From the NCBI GenBank assembly GCA_963575645.1, contig OY754475.1, forward strand, positions 17,646,509 to 17,710,508: a stretch of DNA of 64,000 nt. Reading direction: 5' to 3'. The notes under the pieces are model-generated. The model was not told the origin of the DNA, ran no database searches, and saw only the letters and a program-made list of their open reading frames with translations. This document shows positions 34,501 to 42,150 of the stretch, one piece after another. The position numbers were made by a program, and so were the translations under genes. The number at the start of each line of letters is the position of its first letter. Within the stretch, counting starts at the first letter, position 1. The DNA comes from Xanthostigma xanthostigma. Lineage: Eukaryota > Arthropoda > Insecta > Raphidioptera > Raphidiidae.

Positions 34501-37500
34501 ATTGCGGGGTTGGGAAATACCTGATGTAGCTGTACCTGACGATCTTCGTGATCTGAAAGAAAACAATACACCCTGTATAGATATGTACAGTGAATTTAAT
34601 TTTAAATGCAGTAGACCGAGAGCTACTGAGCTTTCTGGAAGCTGATTTAGGCATGGAAGTGACATACCTATAGTACGCGCCACCATTTAAAATGTCTAAC
34701 ACCTCAAATAGGTCGAACATATTCGAGGTGTCAGACATTTTAATTGGTTCATATTTTTTGTCAGAGAACATTATTTTAGCATTTTGGTTGAAGTTTTTAA
34801 GCTATCCAATTAAAAAAACAAACAGTATTTGTAAATTTTTACATGTCGTCAAAACGACATCTTTCGGAAAATTTAGAGGGAAAACGCCCCAAAATCAAAA
34901 AAGTCATAGAGGAAATAGGTGTCAGACTAGGCCTAATGTAGCCATATACAAAGTTTGGGGAGAGTATGTTTCAATAAAATTTTTGCCGACGGGCACTCTG
35001 ACTAAATGTAGACCTGAGTTTTGTTGAAATGGTAGCTATTGAAATAATTCATTCATAAAATATTTTTAACAAAAAAATTGAAACGACTTCAAAAAAGGCA
35101 CTAAAAAGTAAAAAATAATTGCGTATTGAAATGTTTTGGAGTCGGTGTAGTTCTCGGAATAGATTTCATTTTGGCTGACACCGACTCCAAAACATTTCAA
35201 TACGCAATTATTTTTTACTTTTTAGTGCCTTTTTTGAAGTCGGTTCAATTTTTTTGTTAAAAATATTTTATTTTTCTCTTTTTAGTGTTGCATGCCTTTG
35301 AAATTTGAGAGTTTCCCTCGATTTCTCCGGGATCCACCATCAGATCCTGACTTGGTTCCGATGGGACCACCTCGGAAGTGCACTCTTTCGAATAAAAAAA
35401 AAAATTGAAAATCGGTCCATAATTGACGGAGAAATCGGTGAACATACATAAAAAAAAAAAATATACAGACGAACATAGAACCTCCTCCTTTTTGTTGAAG
35501 TCGGTTAATTACAGAAAATCATTCTACATAAAATGCACTATAAGTCCGGTCTGGAGCGATTTTCTGTAATGAATTAATTATTTCTCCATGCTACTAAAAC
35601 TCATATCTGCATTGCATTTTAAATAAAATTCACTGTATATTCATGAATCTCTTAGGAACCTTCAGTGCGAAAGGCTTAAGACGCTGAATATTAAAAAAAA
35701 AATCAAGTGCGAGTCGGACTCGCGCACTGAGGGTATCATAAGTACCAGAACTGGACAGTTCTGCAAGTTTGTGCTTCTAAGCATTATTGAGAAATGAAAG
35801 CGCTTGTCGCTACAGTAATAGAGCTGTAAAAGTAACGAGAAATTGTGTACCCGTATGTATTCGTTACTTAAAGAACCAGTACCCGTTACTTTCGTATCGT
35901 TACGTTACTCGTTACTTTTCATACGACATACAATCGTGTGCTAACAGCATCAAGCATGTACCATCGCATCGTGGCGCGTCGCATACGTGATACGGTATGA
36001 CTTCGTTCGTATAACGTATAACCGCATCAAACGAGTCGAACTGACATGGATACGACAAATGCGAGTAACGAAATTAATTTGTAAGTAACGATTCGTTACT
36101 TCGAGTCAGACGATGTTTCCGTTAACCCAGTAACGAATACATACGGTTTGTTACAGCTCTATTCAGTAAATCTAGCATTTATATGCTCGGCGCTGCACTT
36201 ATGTTCGGTGTCTTGTCCAGCTATGGTTATTGTCTAAGATGCAGTATAAGAAATATATATCTGTTATTTGATGATGACAAGATGGGTCCAGTTCGATAAC
36301 ACTATGCACCCAAATTTTGAAATTTTTTTTTAAGTCATAGAAAACGCTAAATTTTGACGTTCAAAAAAAAAAAAACTTTGCGGATTATTCACAAATTTCC
36401 TCAAAAATACGTGAAAAAAATGGAACTACTTTTCGTCTTTCACTGTCATTTTTTGAATCTAACCAATCAAAAATCACAAATACACGTCATAGCAACTGGT
36501 GTAGAATTATTGTATAACTATCTCACTTTGTATGCAGCTTTCGATTGTGTTATGGAAGCAGGGTCGTATTTAGATTCGCATACCCGTTTATCGTTCACCC
36601 CGGAATTGTTTTTTTAAAAACTCAACATTTGCCCGTTCCCGTTTCACTGCAAGACAATTCGCATACCCCTTTATCGTTCACCCCAGAATTACAATTCGCA
36701 TACCCGTTTATCGTTCACCCCGGAATTGTTTTTTTAAAAACTCCACATTTGCCCCTTCCCGTTTCACGGCGAGACAATTCGCATACCCCTTTATCGTTCA
36801 CCCCAGAATTACAATTCGCATACCCGTTTAGCGTTCACCCCGGAATTGTTTTTTTAAAAACTCCACATTTGCCCCTTCCCGTTTCACTGCGAGACAATTC
36901 GCATACCCCTTTATCAAAAAAAGCGGTGGTTTTCAATCTTCATGAAAATGTGAGTTTTAAATTTAAAATTCGTTTTATAAATTAAAATTTCCAAATACGA
37001 CTCTGCCCTGAACGTTCAATTGTATTTCATTCCAACCAATTGATATTTCTATCTTTGTTTATCATAGATACAGGTATATATAACTTTCTCTTTTCTTATC
37101 ACTATATGAGACAAGATAGCGATCGCTAATAGTAAATAATATACTCTAAATCAAGTTACTATACCATATTTAATTTTTTTAAATTAATTTTCAAAAATTA
37201 ATTTTCCGCACTTAAAACGACCAATAACGCTGTTATATGTTATATAAAACAATAATTGTGAATTTCCAGTGGATATTTTGCATAGCAAGTTATCGTACTC
37301 TTACCATCAATGTATATATTTTCTAACATATAATCTTTGTGATCATCAAAAAACAGATGACGGTGTATATTTCTAACACCGGATCTCATACTGGTAGGTA
37401 CTATGGAAAACCCTAAAAAGTTCTAATATTACTAATGACAATTTTATAAAACCAAAATTTCAATTAATAATACCGAACACGAATATGATGGTAAAACAAG

Positions 37501-37647
37501 TTCTTATTCAGGGAAACCCCCCAATCGAAAAGTAATTGTACTTACTTGTTTGTGGGCACATTGGTAAGAGTTGTGAAATTGTTGCGTATGCTGCGTAGGC
37601 TTGCCAATATTTGTGCAAAAGGGGTGACGATGAGGTCTTCTCCATGG
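22374..37647 (-). CDS. dnc: dunce, cAMP-specific 3',5'-cyclic phosphodiesterase (PDE4 family), partial gene span
   Basis: Eleven exons join without a phase conflict into 548 residues. In order they hold the end of UCR1, a short linker, UCR2, and the full catalytic core with HNSVH, HDVDHPG and [11 protein letters not shown] metal-site motifs and the [12 protein letters not shown] nucleotide-binding region. The product hydrolyses cAMP. In Drosophila, dunce is required for learning and fertility. UCR1 and UCR2 regulate activity and dimerisation in long isoforms. The order and wording of motifs match Dunce as I know it far better than other PDE families. Missing are all exons 5' of UCR1's last third and the exon after RFQ at the 3' side. 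Introns are 0.3-2.9 kb and rich in mobile elements. Confidence 0.97.
22802..23160 (+). mobile_element. Non-LTR retrotransposon 3' fragment (RNase H/C-terminal region plus 3' UTR)
   Basis: The plus-strand frame [15 protein letters not shown] followed by [16 protein letters not shown] matches the Cys/His-rich tail (CxxC...HILCxC) of jockey/I/R1-type ORF2 proteins. The following 3' UTR (GAAAGACATACATCC, then a CTTCTGAAGGCG block) recurs at 33348-33510. It is 5'-truncated and dead, and lies in the dunce intron between the last two exons, antisense to the gene. Confidence 0.7.
23161..23960. other. dunce intronic sequence
   Basis: No exon recognised. A TAAAGAAGTTTTCACTTC word at about 23440 recurs at 28.8 and 29.8 kb. 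A roughly 62-codon open frame on each strand near 23500-23700 has no recognised domain. Confidence 0.35.
23961..24143 (-). CDS. dnc: dunce exon 10 of those seen (catalytic, [11 protein letters not shown])
   Basis: 61 codons, phase 0. [18 protein letters not shown] carries the conserved metal-coordinating Asp. [12 protein letters not shown] and [18 protein letters not shown] follow; the final Gln is the residue that contacts the purine in PDEs. Splice sites: TTTTCCAG acceptor and CAG|GTTTGT donor. Confidence 0.97.
24251..24955. mobile_element. TTAA-flanked TIR element, copy 1
   Basis: A 705-bp element with ends GGAGGTTGAGGCGTTA and TAACGCATCAACCTCC, flanked by TTAA on both sides (24247-24250, 24956-24959). 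A second copy with the same TTAA flanks is at 59347-60031. A TTAA target is characteristic of piggyBac-type elements, although the TIR does not begin CCC. Non-coding. Confidence 0.75.
25040..25260. repeat. Interspersed repeat family G, copy 1
   Basis: CATATTTGCATATCAAACAT and AATCCGCTCATCCGTTTGAC are shared, in inverted orientation, with 62840-63010. The family reads like the 3' part of a non-LTR element or a Helitron-like repeat; its class is not resolved. Confidence 0.5.
25359..25481 (-). CDS. dnc: dunce exon 9 of those seen
   Basis: 41 codons, phase 0: [20 protein letters not shown], then [20 protein letters not shown] and Q. Splice sites: TTTTCAG acceptor and CAG|GTGCGT donor. Part of the catalytic helix bundle. 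Confidence 0.97.
25808..25962 (-). CDS. dnc: dunce exon 8 of those seen
   Basis: 155 nt: two bases completing a Ser codon, then 51 codons. Contains [20 protein letters not shown] and [20 protein letters not shown]. Splice sites: GTTTCAG acceptor and ATG|GTAAGA donor. Joins exon 7 to read [12 protein letters not shown], as in Dunce. Confidence 0.97.
25963..26270. other. dunce intron, left part
   Basis: Contains GTATCCGGCTGGATACCGG-type repeated words (26100-26180), similar in style to the ends of the hAT element at 39.9 kb but without clear termini. Confidence 0.35.
26271..26928 (+). mobile_element. LTR-like repeat family H, copy 1, with 48-bp internal repeats
   Basis: A 658-bp unit matched by 44582-45342 in inverted orientation. 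It opens with about four tandem 48-bp units, each containing ACAACAATCGGCTTGTT and ending near ATTGTTGTGGG. A TATATATA box at about 26535, an initiator-like ACAGACAGTCAT and later AATAAA words follow. This U3-R-U5-like order suggests a solo LTR, but the ends are not TG...CA and no target duplication is evident. It ends about 17 bp from the splice donor of dunce exon 7. Confidence 0.45.
26947..27211 (-). CDS. dnc: dunce exon 7 of those seen (HD metal site)
   Basis: 265 nt, 88 codons plus one base. Starts [15 protein letters not shown]; contains [16 protein letters not shown] (HNxxH, the general acid and metal ligand region) and [13 protein letters not shown], the class I PDE signature HDxxHxGxxN. 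Splice sites: GATTTCAG acceptor and CCA|GTAAGT donor. Confidence 0.98.
27251..27788. repeat. Duplicated intronic block I, copy 1
   Basis: Nearly the whole intron between dunce exons 6 and 7. It matches 37767-38354 in the same orientation over about 540 bp, with small indels. Shared words include GGCGCAAGTAGC, CATCATGCAGCATTGCTGTG and GCAAGCAATTATCTGTAAAA. The match stops at the base next to the exon 6 splice donor. Confidence 0.8.
27795..27893 (-). CDS. dnc: dunce exon 6 of those seen
   Basis: 33 codons, phase 0: [20 protein letters not shown] then [13 protein letters not shown]. This is the start of the catalytic domain (the KWGLxxFRI region of PDE4). Splice sites: GTTACAG acceptor and CAA|GTAAGT donor. 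Confidence 0.97.
28023..28234. repeat. Fold-back repeat with hammerhead-like motif
   Basis: A 212-bp palindrome with arms of about 97 bp and a short spacer. On the plus strand 28132-28170 reads GGCC, CTGAGGA, T, the hairpin GAAAAT-ATA-ATTTTC, GAAAC, GTT, GGCC. This is the order of a hammerhead ribozyme with a four-pair self-complementary stem I. The opposite arm has TTGAAGA in place of CTGAGGA and no paired stem I, so only one strand keeps the core. It lies in the dunce intron between exons 5 and 6. Confidence 0.65.
28242..28613 (+). mobile_element. Possible solo LTR
   Basis: Starts TGTTACGCACG and may end TTTCTGTCA, giving a 372-bp TG...CA unit. GCATATAAATACAG at about 28350 looks like a TATA box with a downstream transcript start. 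No target-site duplication was found and no internal retroelement sequence flanks it, so the call is tentative. Confidence 0.4.
28734..28846. repeat. Interspersed repeat, copy 1
   Basis: CACACTTTTCGTAAACGCTC, then GTCACGC, CTTACTCCC and AAAGAAGTTTTACTTCAAAA. Matched in the same orientation at about 29784-29872. It reaches within 10 bp of the dunce exon 5 splice donor. Confidence 0.55.
28854..29083 (-). CDS. dnc: dunce exon 5 of those seen (UCR2 to catalytic linker)
   Basis: 230 nt: two bases completing Asp, then 76 codons. [14 protein letters not shown] is followed by a basic stretch ([11 protein letters not shown]), [20 protein letters not shown] and [11 protein letters not shown]. This matches the Dunce linker between UCR2 and the catalytic domain. 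Splice sites: TTTACAG acceptor and AAG|GTAACG donor. Confidence 0.96.
29188..29700. repeat. GGTTCCGTAGC repeat, lepidopteran type
   Basis: Begins GGTTCCGTAGCCAAGTGGC and continues AAAAAACGGAAC and GTCATGTCCGTCCGTATGT. This resembles a repeat I associate with moth and butterfly genomes. The rest of the stretch up to exon 4 shows no coding signal; 29784-29872 repeats the block at 28734. Confidence 0.6.
30076..30169 (-). CDS. dnc: dunce exon 4 of those seen (UCR2)
   Basis: 94 nt, 31 codons plus one base: [20 protein letters not shown] then [11 protein letters not shown]. This is the most conserved part of UCR2. Splice sites: TTTTCAG acceptor and TTAG|GTAAG donor. Confidence 0.97.
30546..31370. 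repeat. Large inverted repeat interrupted by a MITE
   Basis: The left arm (GATCCCCATTTGGCTCGATC at 30560; AAAAATTGATTTGGTTGACA at about 30888) is mirrored at 31200-31370 (TGTCAACCAAATCAATTTTT; GATCAAGCCAAATTGGGATC). The left arm is broken by the 213-bp element at 30594-30806. It lies in the dunce intron between exons 3 and 4. Confidence 0.65.
30594..30806. mobile_element. MITE with ACGTGATAACGT ends
   Basis: A 213-bp unit starting TTTTGACGTGATAACGT and ending ACGTTATCACGTAAAA, inserted in the larger inverted repeat. The inner GTAACGTTCGTAACGTTCCG stretch matches a repeat I recall from lepidopteran sequences. The superfamily is unresolved. Confidence 0.65.
31371..31932. mobile_element. TIR element carrying a THAP-domain relic (P-type?)
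   Basis: About 560 bp bounded by ACGCTAGGAAAGTATC...GACACGCGAC at the left and the mirrored GTCAAACATACTTTCCTAGCGT at the right, with similarity continuing inward for about 40 bp. It contains the THAP-like coding relic at 31496-31650. P-element transposases have an N-terminal THAP domain, so a P-superfamily origin is the simplest reading; an 8-bp target duplication was not found. Confidence 0.55.
31496..31650 (+). pseudogene. THAP zinc-finger domain fragment, frameshifted
   Basis: The plus-strand frame gives [16 protein letters not shown], the CxxxxC opening of a THAP domain. After a frameshift it gives [14 protein letters not shown], and after another KWTPAVRRQ, which match the conserved FxFP...KW...RR core. 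At least two frameshifts and the absence of the C-terminal CxxH make it a pseudogene. Confidence 0.6.
32055..32167 (-). CDS. dnc: dunce exon 3 of those seen (start of UCR2)
   Basis: 113 nt: two bases completing Asp, then 37 codons. [20 protein letters not shown] and [17 protein letters not shown] are the UCR2 opening. Splice sites: TTTTAATAG acceptor and AAG|GTAAGT donor. Confidence 0.97.
32690..32880. repeat. A-rich low-complexity stretch
   Basis: Repeated AAACAAAAA, ATACAAACAAA and AAAAAGGAAAC words; purine-rich on the plus strand. The following 32.9-33.3 kb is AT-rich with no gene. Confidence 0.7.
33348..33510 (+). mobile_element. 3' end of the same LINE as at 22.8-23.2 kb
   Basis: Matches the 3' UTR at 23025-23170 (GGAAGTTGTTAGAGCAGGAA, GAAAGACATACATCC, TAAAAATAAAGAAAAATTAA). 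No coding part is kept, so it is a heavily 5'-truncated insertion. Confidence 0.65.
33620..34262. repeat. 88-bp minisatellite, about 7.3 units
   Basis: Units start near 33631, 33719, 33807, 33895, 33983, 34071 and 34159, with a partial unit after that. Each contains TTGCCAAGGAACATTGGGCC, AGTGTGTGATCAGCTTGAAG and GATTAGGGGAAAACGAGATC. The unit length is not a multiple of three and stops occur, so it is not coding. It lies in the dunce intron between exons 2 and 3. Confidence 0.9.
34488..34552 (-). CDS. dnc: dunce exon 2 of those seen (UCR1-UCR2 linker)
   Basis: 65 nt: one base completing Lys, 21 codons ([20 protein letters not shown] then G), one base. Joined to its neighbours it reads NKSRRSSG...NPGDEAY, as expected for the UCR1/UCR2 linker. 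Splice sites: TCTTTCAG acceptor and GGAG|GTAAGT donor. Confidence 0.93.
34683..35010 (+). repeat. Fold-back-headed repeat family J, copy 1, with a short ORF
   Basis: Opens with a hairpin (AATGTCTAACACCTC...GAGGTGTCAGACATT). A conserved stretch and an ATG at 34843 follow, starting the frame [12 protein letters not shown] and running 32 codons to TAG at 34939. Copy 2 at 55141-55530 has the same ATG and reads AAG where this copy has TAG. The left arm is truncated here. The product is not recognised. Confidence 0.6.
35058..35515. mobile_element. ACCGACTTCAA...GGAGGAGG element, copy 1
   Basis: A palindromic half (ATTGAAACGACTTCA and TGAAGTCGGTTCAAT arms around CGACTCCAAAACATTTCAAT) is followed by a non-palindromic half ending in AACCTCCTCCTTTTTGTTGA and AGTCGGTTAA. 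Further copies are at 41267-41745 (opposite orientation) and 62335-62825. This is a common repeat type in lepidopteran genomes; no transposase is present. Confidence 0.7.
35516..35818. other. dunce intron with a lepidopteran repeat core
   Basis: Includes TCAAGTGCGAGTCGGACTCG followed by CGCACTGAGGG at about 35702-35732, a hallmark fragment of a dispersed lepidopteran repeat. Nothing coding. Confidence 0.55.
35819..36161. mobile_element. hAT-like MITE with 8-bp target duplication
   Basis: A 343-bp unit with ends TAGAGCTGTAAAAGTAACGA and its partner TTGTTACAGCTCTA, flanked by TACAGTAA and TTCAGTAA (7 of 8 bases identical). The interior repeats GTAACG words many times. The TAG start and 8-bp duplication point to hAT. 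Confidence 0.75.
36559..37010. mobile_element. TIR element with internal 120-bp tandem repeats
   Basis: Ends CAGGGTCGTATTTAGA and TCCAAATACGACTCTGCCCTG are imperfect inverted repeats. Between them, 36575-36914 holds nearly three 120-bp units (TTCGCATACCCGTTTATCGT at 36575, 36695 and 36815, with the sister TTCGCATACCCCTTTATC at 36659, 36779 and 36899). Because 120 is divisible by three, a 146-codon plus-strand frame runs through the array with a 40-residue repeat ([20 protein letters not shown]...). I regard the frame as a by-product of the array. Confidence 0.65.
37546..37647 (-). CDS. dnc: dunce exon 1 of those seen (end of UCR1)
   Basis: 102 nt: one base, 33 codons, two bases. [20 protein letters not shown] and [13 protein letters not shown] are the C-terminal part of UCR1. 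Splice sites: GTTTCAG acceptor and ACAA|GTAAGT donor. The preceding exon (SPKSMSRNSS in Dunce) was not found to the right, so the gene's 5' end lies far upstream or outside the window. Confidence 0.96.
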
Positions 37648-37766
37648 CTGAAACAAATAGAAAAACGCCATCAGTACACGTTTCGTTAATTAATTTATTA
37701 GCTGGTGTGATCACAAGAGCGTCTTGAAGAAGCATCATATATGGTACTAGTGTGACCTGTGCGAAT

Positions 37767-38354
37767 TATTCGCACTAAATAAGTAATACCTAAGTATAAT
37801 AATTATCACTTTACAAAATTATTTTTTAAATATGATTGCAGGTATTCAATTCGTTTCTAATTTTGCACACTGCTTATAACGTTCTTCTTTTTGTTGTATT
37901 ACAACATGAAGCTCAGATGACAGATCGAAGAAATATTTTACTAAAATTGTCATATAGAGGCGCAAGTAGCAAAAGCGTTGAGCTAAGCCAGATGGCATCA
38001 TGCAGCATTGCTGTGACGTTGTTCAGCGTTGCTCGCTGTTTTAAAATTAAAACCGTCAGATGGCAGTATGCAGTATTGTGTCTGTTGTATTACAATATGA
38101 AGGTCAGATGACAGATCGAAGTGTTGACGTTGTTTCAAAATTAAAGCCGTTAGATGGCAGACGTTGTTCAGCGTTGCTGTATTTTAATTAATTTACAAAA
38201 ACAAAAGCAATAATACATTTTTTAGTTGTCGATGTCAGTAGAGCAAGCAATTATCTGTAAAATGATATATAATTTATGTGGAGAAATTGTGAAGTTTTTT
38301 CTAAAAAGGGAGGCAAACATCTTTAATCTTATAGTGTATTATAATATATATGAT
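37767..38354. repeat. Duplicated intronic block I, copy 2
   Basis: The same sequence as 27251-27788, same orientation, starting 120 bp upstream of the UCR1 exon. It has an extra small internal duplication (CAGATGACAGATCGAAG occurs twice). The duplicated piece carries no exon. Confidence 0.8.
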
Positions 38355-38491
38355 GTTCCAAGCAACCAGCAAACGGATACGAAACCGTCACAGTCATGCG
38401 TAGGTAGCTAAAACGTGTTCCAAAACCGATACAAACCGTTTCATTTTAGTTACTGCACATGCGGGTGACGGTTTTATGGCTGCTTGAAACA
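38355..38491. repeat. Small inverted-repeat element
   Basis: ATGTTCCAAGCAACCAGCAA...GTCAC at the left is mirrored imperfectly by GTGACGGTTTTATGGCTGCT and TGAAACAT at the right. A MITE-sized unit of about 137 bp. Confidence 0.5.
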
Positions 38492-38755
38492 TACCTATAG
38501 AAGGAGAGAATAAAATAATTTGACCTCCCAGTTATAGACATTTAATTCATATCGGCGGTTGATTTTAGGTGTCATGAAGAAATAAACAGAAAATAAGTTT
38601 CGTCTTATTCTTCGGGAACTACTGAATAGAGTGCGATAAAAAATAGCTTATGCACTAATCCTGACCATAAATTGCCTTCATGCCAAATTTCATTTAGATC
38701 CGTTGCGCCGGGAATGAGAAACAAACATGCACACATATTTTCACTTATATATAAT

Positions 38756-39111
38756 ATACTAGCAGTCCCGCCCGGTCTCACCCGGGTGCAAAAGAACAAA
38801 TGAGAGGAAGGGGCATGAGTACGCACGTTCATTTTAGTTTACCGAGATGAATGTTGTGTCCAAATCTTATGATGATCGGAGTTACCGTTCAAAAGTTTTT
38901 GTCGGACGAACTTTTGAGTTATATTTTGAAACATTAATTGTCATTGATGCTCCGCTCCTATTGGTCGTAGCGTGATATTATATAGCCTATAGCCCTTCCT
39001 CGATAAATGGACTATCCAACAACAAAAAAATTTAATTCGAACCAGTAGTTTCTGAGATTAGCGCGTTCAACCAAACAAAAAAACTCTTCAGCTTTATATA
39101 TTAATATAGAT
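38756..39111 (+). mobile_element. SINE/LINE-like repeat, copy without the tRNA module
   Basis: Head CTAGCAGTCCCGCCCGGTCT then CACCCGGGTGC; middle GAGATGAATGTTGTGTCCAA; tail GATTAGCGCGTTCAACC, (CAAA)n, CTTCAGCTTTATATATTA. The same family is at 53930-54641 and 57029-57651, both of which have an extra block of over 300 bp containing a tRNA-like sequence. A second, truncated head follows at 39116-39206. Confidence 0.7.
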
Positions 39112-39248
39112 ATATACCAGCGGTCTGTTCCGATTTCCCCCGAGATCAAATGAACGAATGGGGGGAGGGGGGTAACATGAGTACGCACATTCATCTTAGT
39201 TTACATTCAGTGGTTAAAATATAGCGAAATTGTGACTCCCCTGCTTAA

Positions 39249-39899
39249 CATAGAGATATTACAATAGAGTATACGAGAGAGTAGTGTCTGCAGTTAAGAG
39301 AGAGAACACGCAGAGATCGCCGTAACAGTTCCTTATCCCTGTGGTAACTAATGATGCAAAACAATGCTGATTTGAGTTAACAAATTTATGGTTTTCGTTT
39401 ATAAAAGATATTATTGCATTAGAATACTGTCTTCTTGTTATTCGTGCTTAGTATTTCCTTTAATAATTAGAATACTCATGTCTCACTGATGGTCTGGCTT
39501 AGGTATTTTCTGTGAAGTAAAGTTGTGTGTGTAAAATATTAATGTTTATTTCGCTTAATTCTTCAATGACTCTTAAAATGCAAAATGGTAAAAAGTTTTC
39601 ACAGGTTTGTTTTAATTTATCTTAAGTACCCATTATGAATGGCCACGTGAAAGAAGATATGTTTAGTAACATTTACATGTAAATAGGTCTCCTACAGACC
39701 AGCAACTCAAACAAAAATGGCTCGATGTCCTTAAATTCACAACCGAAATTAATTTCAAAATAGCATATTTGTCAACCATGCGCTCATGAGAGAGAATGAT
39801 ACGGAACACCTGTAGCGTCCTCTCCCTTAACTGAGGACACTTTCACTTATGGCAAACAACGAGCTAGCGTACTCTTGTTACTTATATCTCTATGGTACA
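39249..39899. mobile_element. MITE family L, copy 1 (CATAGAGATAT ends)
   Basis: Left ACATAGAGATATTACAATAG and right TTGTTACTTATATCTCTATG are inverted. The subterminal GTTAAGAGAGAGAACAC...CTCTCCCTTAACTGAGGACA arms also mirror. A short full copy is at 58065-58283 and a partial one at 42006-42150. Confidence 0.6.
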
Positions 39900-39932
39900 A
39901 TGATGAACATTTTCATATAGTTGTATAGGTAC

Positions 39933-40437
39933 TAGTGATGTGCCGGATATCCGTATCCGTATCCGTTAGTTTTAGGCGGATCTTTTACGGATCTTTTACC
40001 TTATTAATATTCAATTCATAGATGAAATTTTATATATATAGGTGATTAGGTAATAATGAAAAACTGTTAAATTCCATTCAGATTATTATTTATTTTTTAA
40101 AATCGTATTTGGCACTTTTATATTGCAAACATTTATCGTAGTGAGCACCATACCAATAGTACATAACTCAAAGGTACTAAAAAACTATCTTTATAATGAG
40201 ATATTGCACATCGATCTTTGGAAAGAGACAATCTGTTATGAGAGTTAACTCTTAAAGAGGTCAATAACTTTTTCCCATAACAGATAGTCTCTTTCCAAAG
40301 GTCGATGTGCAATATTTACCGCCGCGTACTCTAAGAAAGTTAAGATCCCTATCCGTATTCGCGAATCTTGAAACCAAATATCCGTATTCAGATCCGTATC
40401 CGCGGATATACATTTTTAACGATCCGGCACATCACTA
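39933..40437. mobile_element. hAT MITE with perfect 8-bp target duplication
   Basis: A 505-bp unit starting TAGTGATGTGCCGGATATCC and ending GATCCGGCACATCACTA, flanked on both sides by ATAGGTAC (39925-39932, 40438-40445). The interior has TATCCGTATCCG repeats and a palindrome at about 40198-40316 (TCTTTGGAAAGAGACAATCT and its mirror). The ends and the duplication fit the hAT superfamily. Confidence 0.85.
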
Positions 40438-41266
40438 ATAGGTACAGCGAGACTGCAGCGGAATTAAGATGAACTTCTTGACATCAGATTCAGGTGCCAT
40501 GAACTTAAGTACCTACACGAATTTCAATTGTTATGTGAAACAAAGGAAAGAAAAGGAACACATTTTCTTTCAACGAACAAAAGGGTCACAGACCTCGCAA
40601 TTATACTAAAGCTGAAAGGAAACGTTACCCGATGGAATATGTAGTTTCTTGAATTTTGATAAGTCATCAGAATTATTTCTGTTTTCACAGTCCACATGAA
40701 GAAGTGGCTTTTGTACATTGAAAACGTCTATTCTCTCGTTAAGCTGCTCGAATTTGCTTGAGCGATCAACTATCCTTAGATCTGAATCGCTAATAGTTAA
40801 TGCAATCTCCCGAGATTGGAGCTCAGTTTATGAATAATAATACCGCGAGATCTCGCCAATTTCGAGATCTCGCGAGATTGGTAGTTTAGTGTGTTTATTC
40901 TTGCAAATAATCACAATATTTGAATAAATTAGGAAAATAAGAATTATAGATATTATTTATAGGCGTCAGGTAGCTTTCCAGAAAGTTCTCGGCCTTTCTT
41001 ACCTACATTCTGCGGTCCATTGTTGCTGTTCTGTTGCGAGAACATTCGACGGAAAGCATAGTCGTCCCAAGGGGGATCGCGCAGCAATATGAAAGTGTGG
41101 TACATATTTCATACATTTTACTTACGCCGATATCGGATCGGCGTACGACACCGATATCGGATCGGATAATGAAAAGAACCCGTAGCGAATATTGTGACTG
41201 ACAAAATCGTCTATCGCTGGTTTGTCTGTTATGTTTCTTACTGCCTCGGTCTTCACATGATTTTTA
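40438..41266. other. Non-coding stretch
   Basis: A small hairpin at 40804-40885 (CTCGCGAGAT-type words). ACCGATATCGGATCGG words at 41125-41170. No gene. Confidence 0.4.
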
Positions 41267-41745
41267 ACCGACTTCAACCAAAAGGAGGAGGTTCTATGTT
41301 CGTCTGTATATTTTTTTTTTTATGTATGTTCACCGATTTCTCCGTCAATTATGGACCGATTTTCAAATTTTTTTTATCCGAAAGAGTGCACCTCAGAGGT
41401 GGTCCCATCGGAACCAAGTCAGGATCTGATGGTGGAATCCGGAGAAATCGAGGGAAACTCTCAAATTTCAAAGAAACGCATAATGTTTTTTATGTATGTT
41501 CACCGATTTTTAGTGTTAGATTAACACTAATGAGAAAAATAAAATATTTTTAACAAAAAAATTGAACCGACTTCACACTAAAAAGAAAAAAATAATTGCG
41601 TATTGAAATGTTTTGGAGTCGGTGTAGTTCTCGGAATAGATTTCATTTTGGCTGACACCGACTCCAAAACATTTCAATACGCAATTATTTTTTACTTTTT
41701 AGTGTGAAGTCGGTTCAATTTTTTTGTTAAAAATATTTTATTAAG
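41267..41745. mobile_element. ACCGACTTCAA...GGAGGAGG element, copy 2
   Basis: Starts ACCGACTTCAACCAAAAGGA, then GGAGGTTCTATGTTCGTCTG; ends in the palindromic half around 41560-41745. The open frame covering 41194-41553 is translation of the repeat, not a gene. Confidence 0.7.
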
Positions 41746-42005
41746 CCTGTCACCGATTGTCGGTCGTCTGTTATAGTCCACTTCGTGTTGTGACCATTAG
41801 CTGATGGGTCTATAAAATTATTCCTTGTTTTATTCTTACAAAACTTTTCAAGCTCTCGCTTTAGTTCTTAATAACACGGAAATGTTTCTTCATAATTTCG
41901 TCTCTGTATAAAAATTTATTGTGTAGGCGAAATTTGGTTTCTTTCTTATTACAAATCTCAGGAAGGTAATTCCACGTATCGCAATTTTTTCGTGAGTTGT
42001 AAAAT

Positions 42006-42150
42006 GATAGAGATATAAGTAACTAGAGTACGCTTGTTCGTATGCTTGCCATAATTGAAAGTGCCCTCAGTTGAGAGAGAAAACGCTGCAGAAAATCCAG
42101 AAAACCAGATATTTGTTAACTCAAATCAGCATTGTATTCCATTGTATCAG
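42006..42150. mobile_element. MITE family L, partial copy
   Basis: TAGAGATATAAGTAACTAGA, CCTCAGTTGAGAGAGA and TTGTTAACTCAAATCAGCAT match 58068-58200; the right end is missing. Confidence 0.55.

Noticed and set aside
41194-41553. 119-codon frame with a hydrophobic start resembling a signal peptide
   Set aside because: Translation of the ACCGACTTCAA element; the same frame recurs broken at 35.3 and 62.6 kb.
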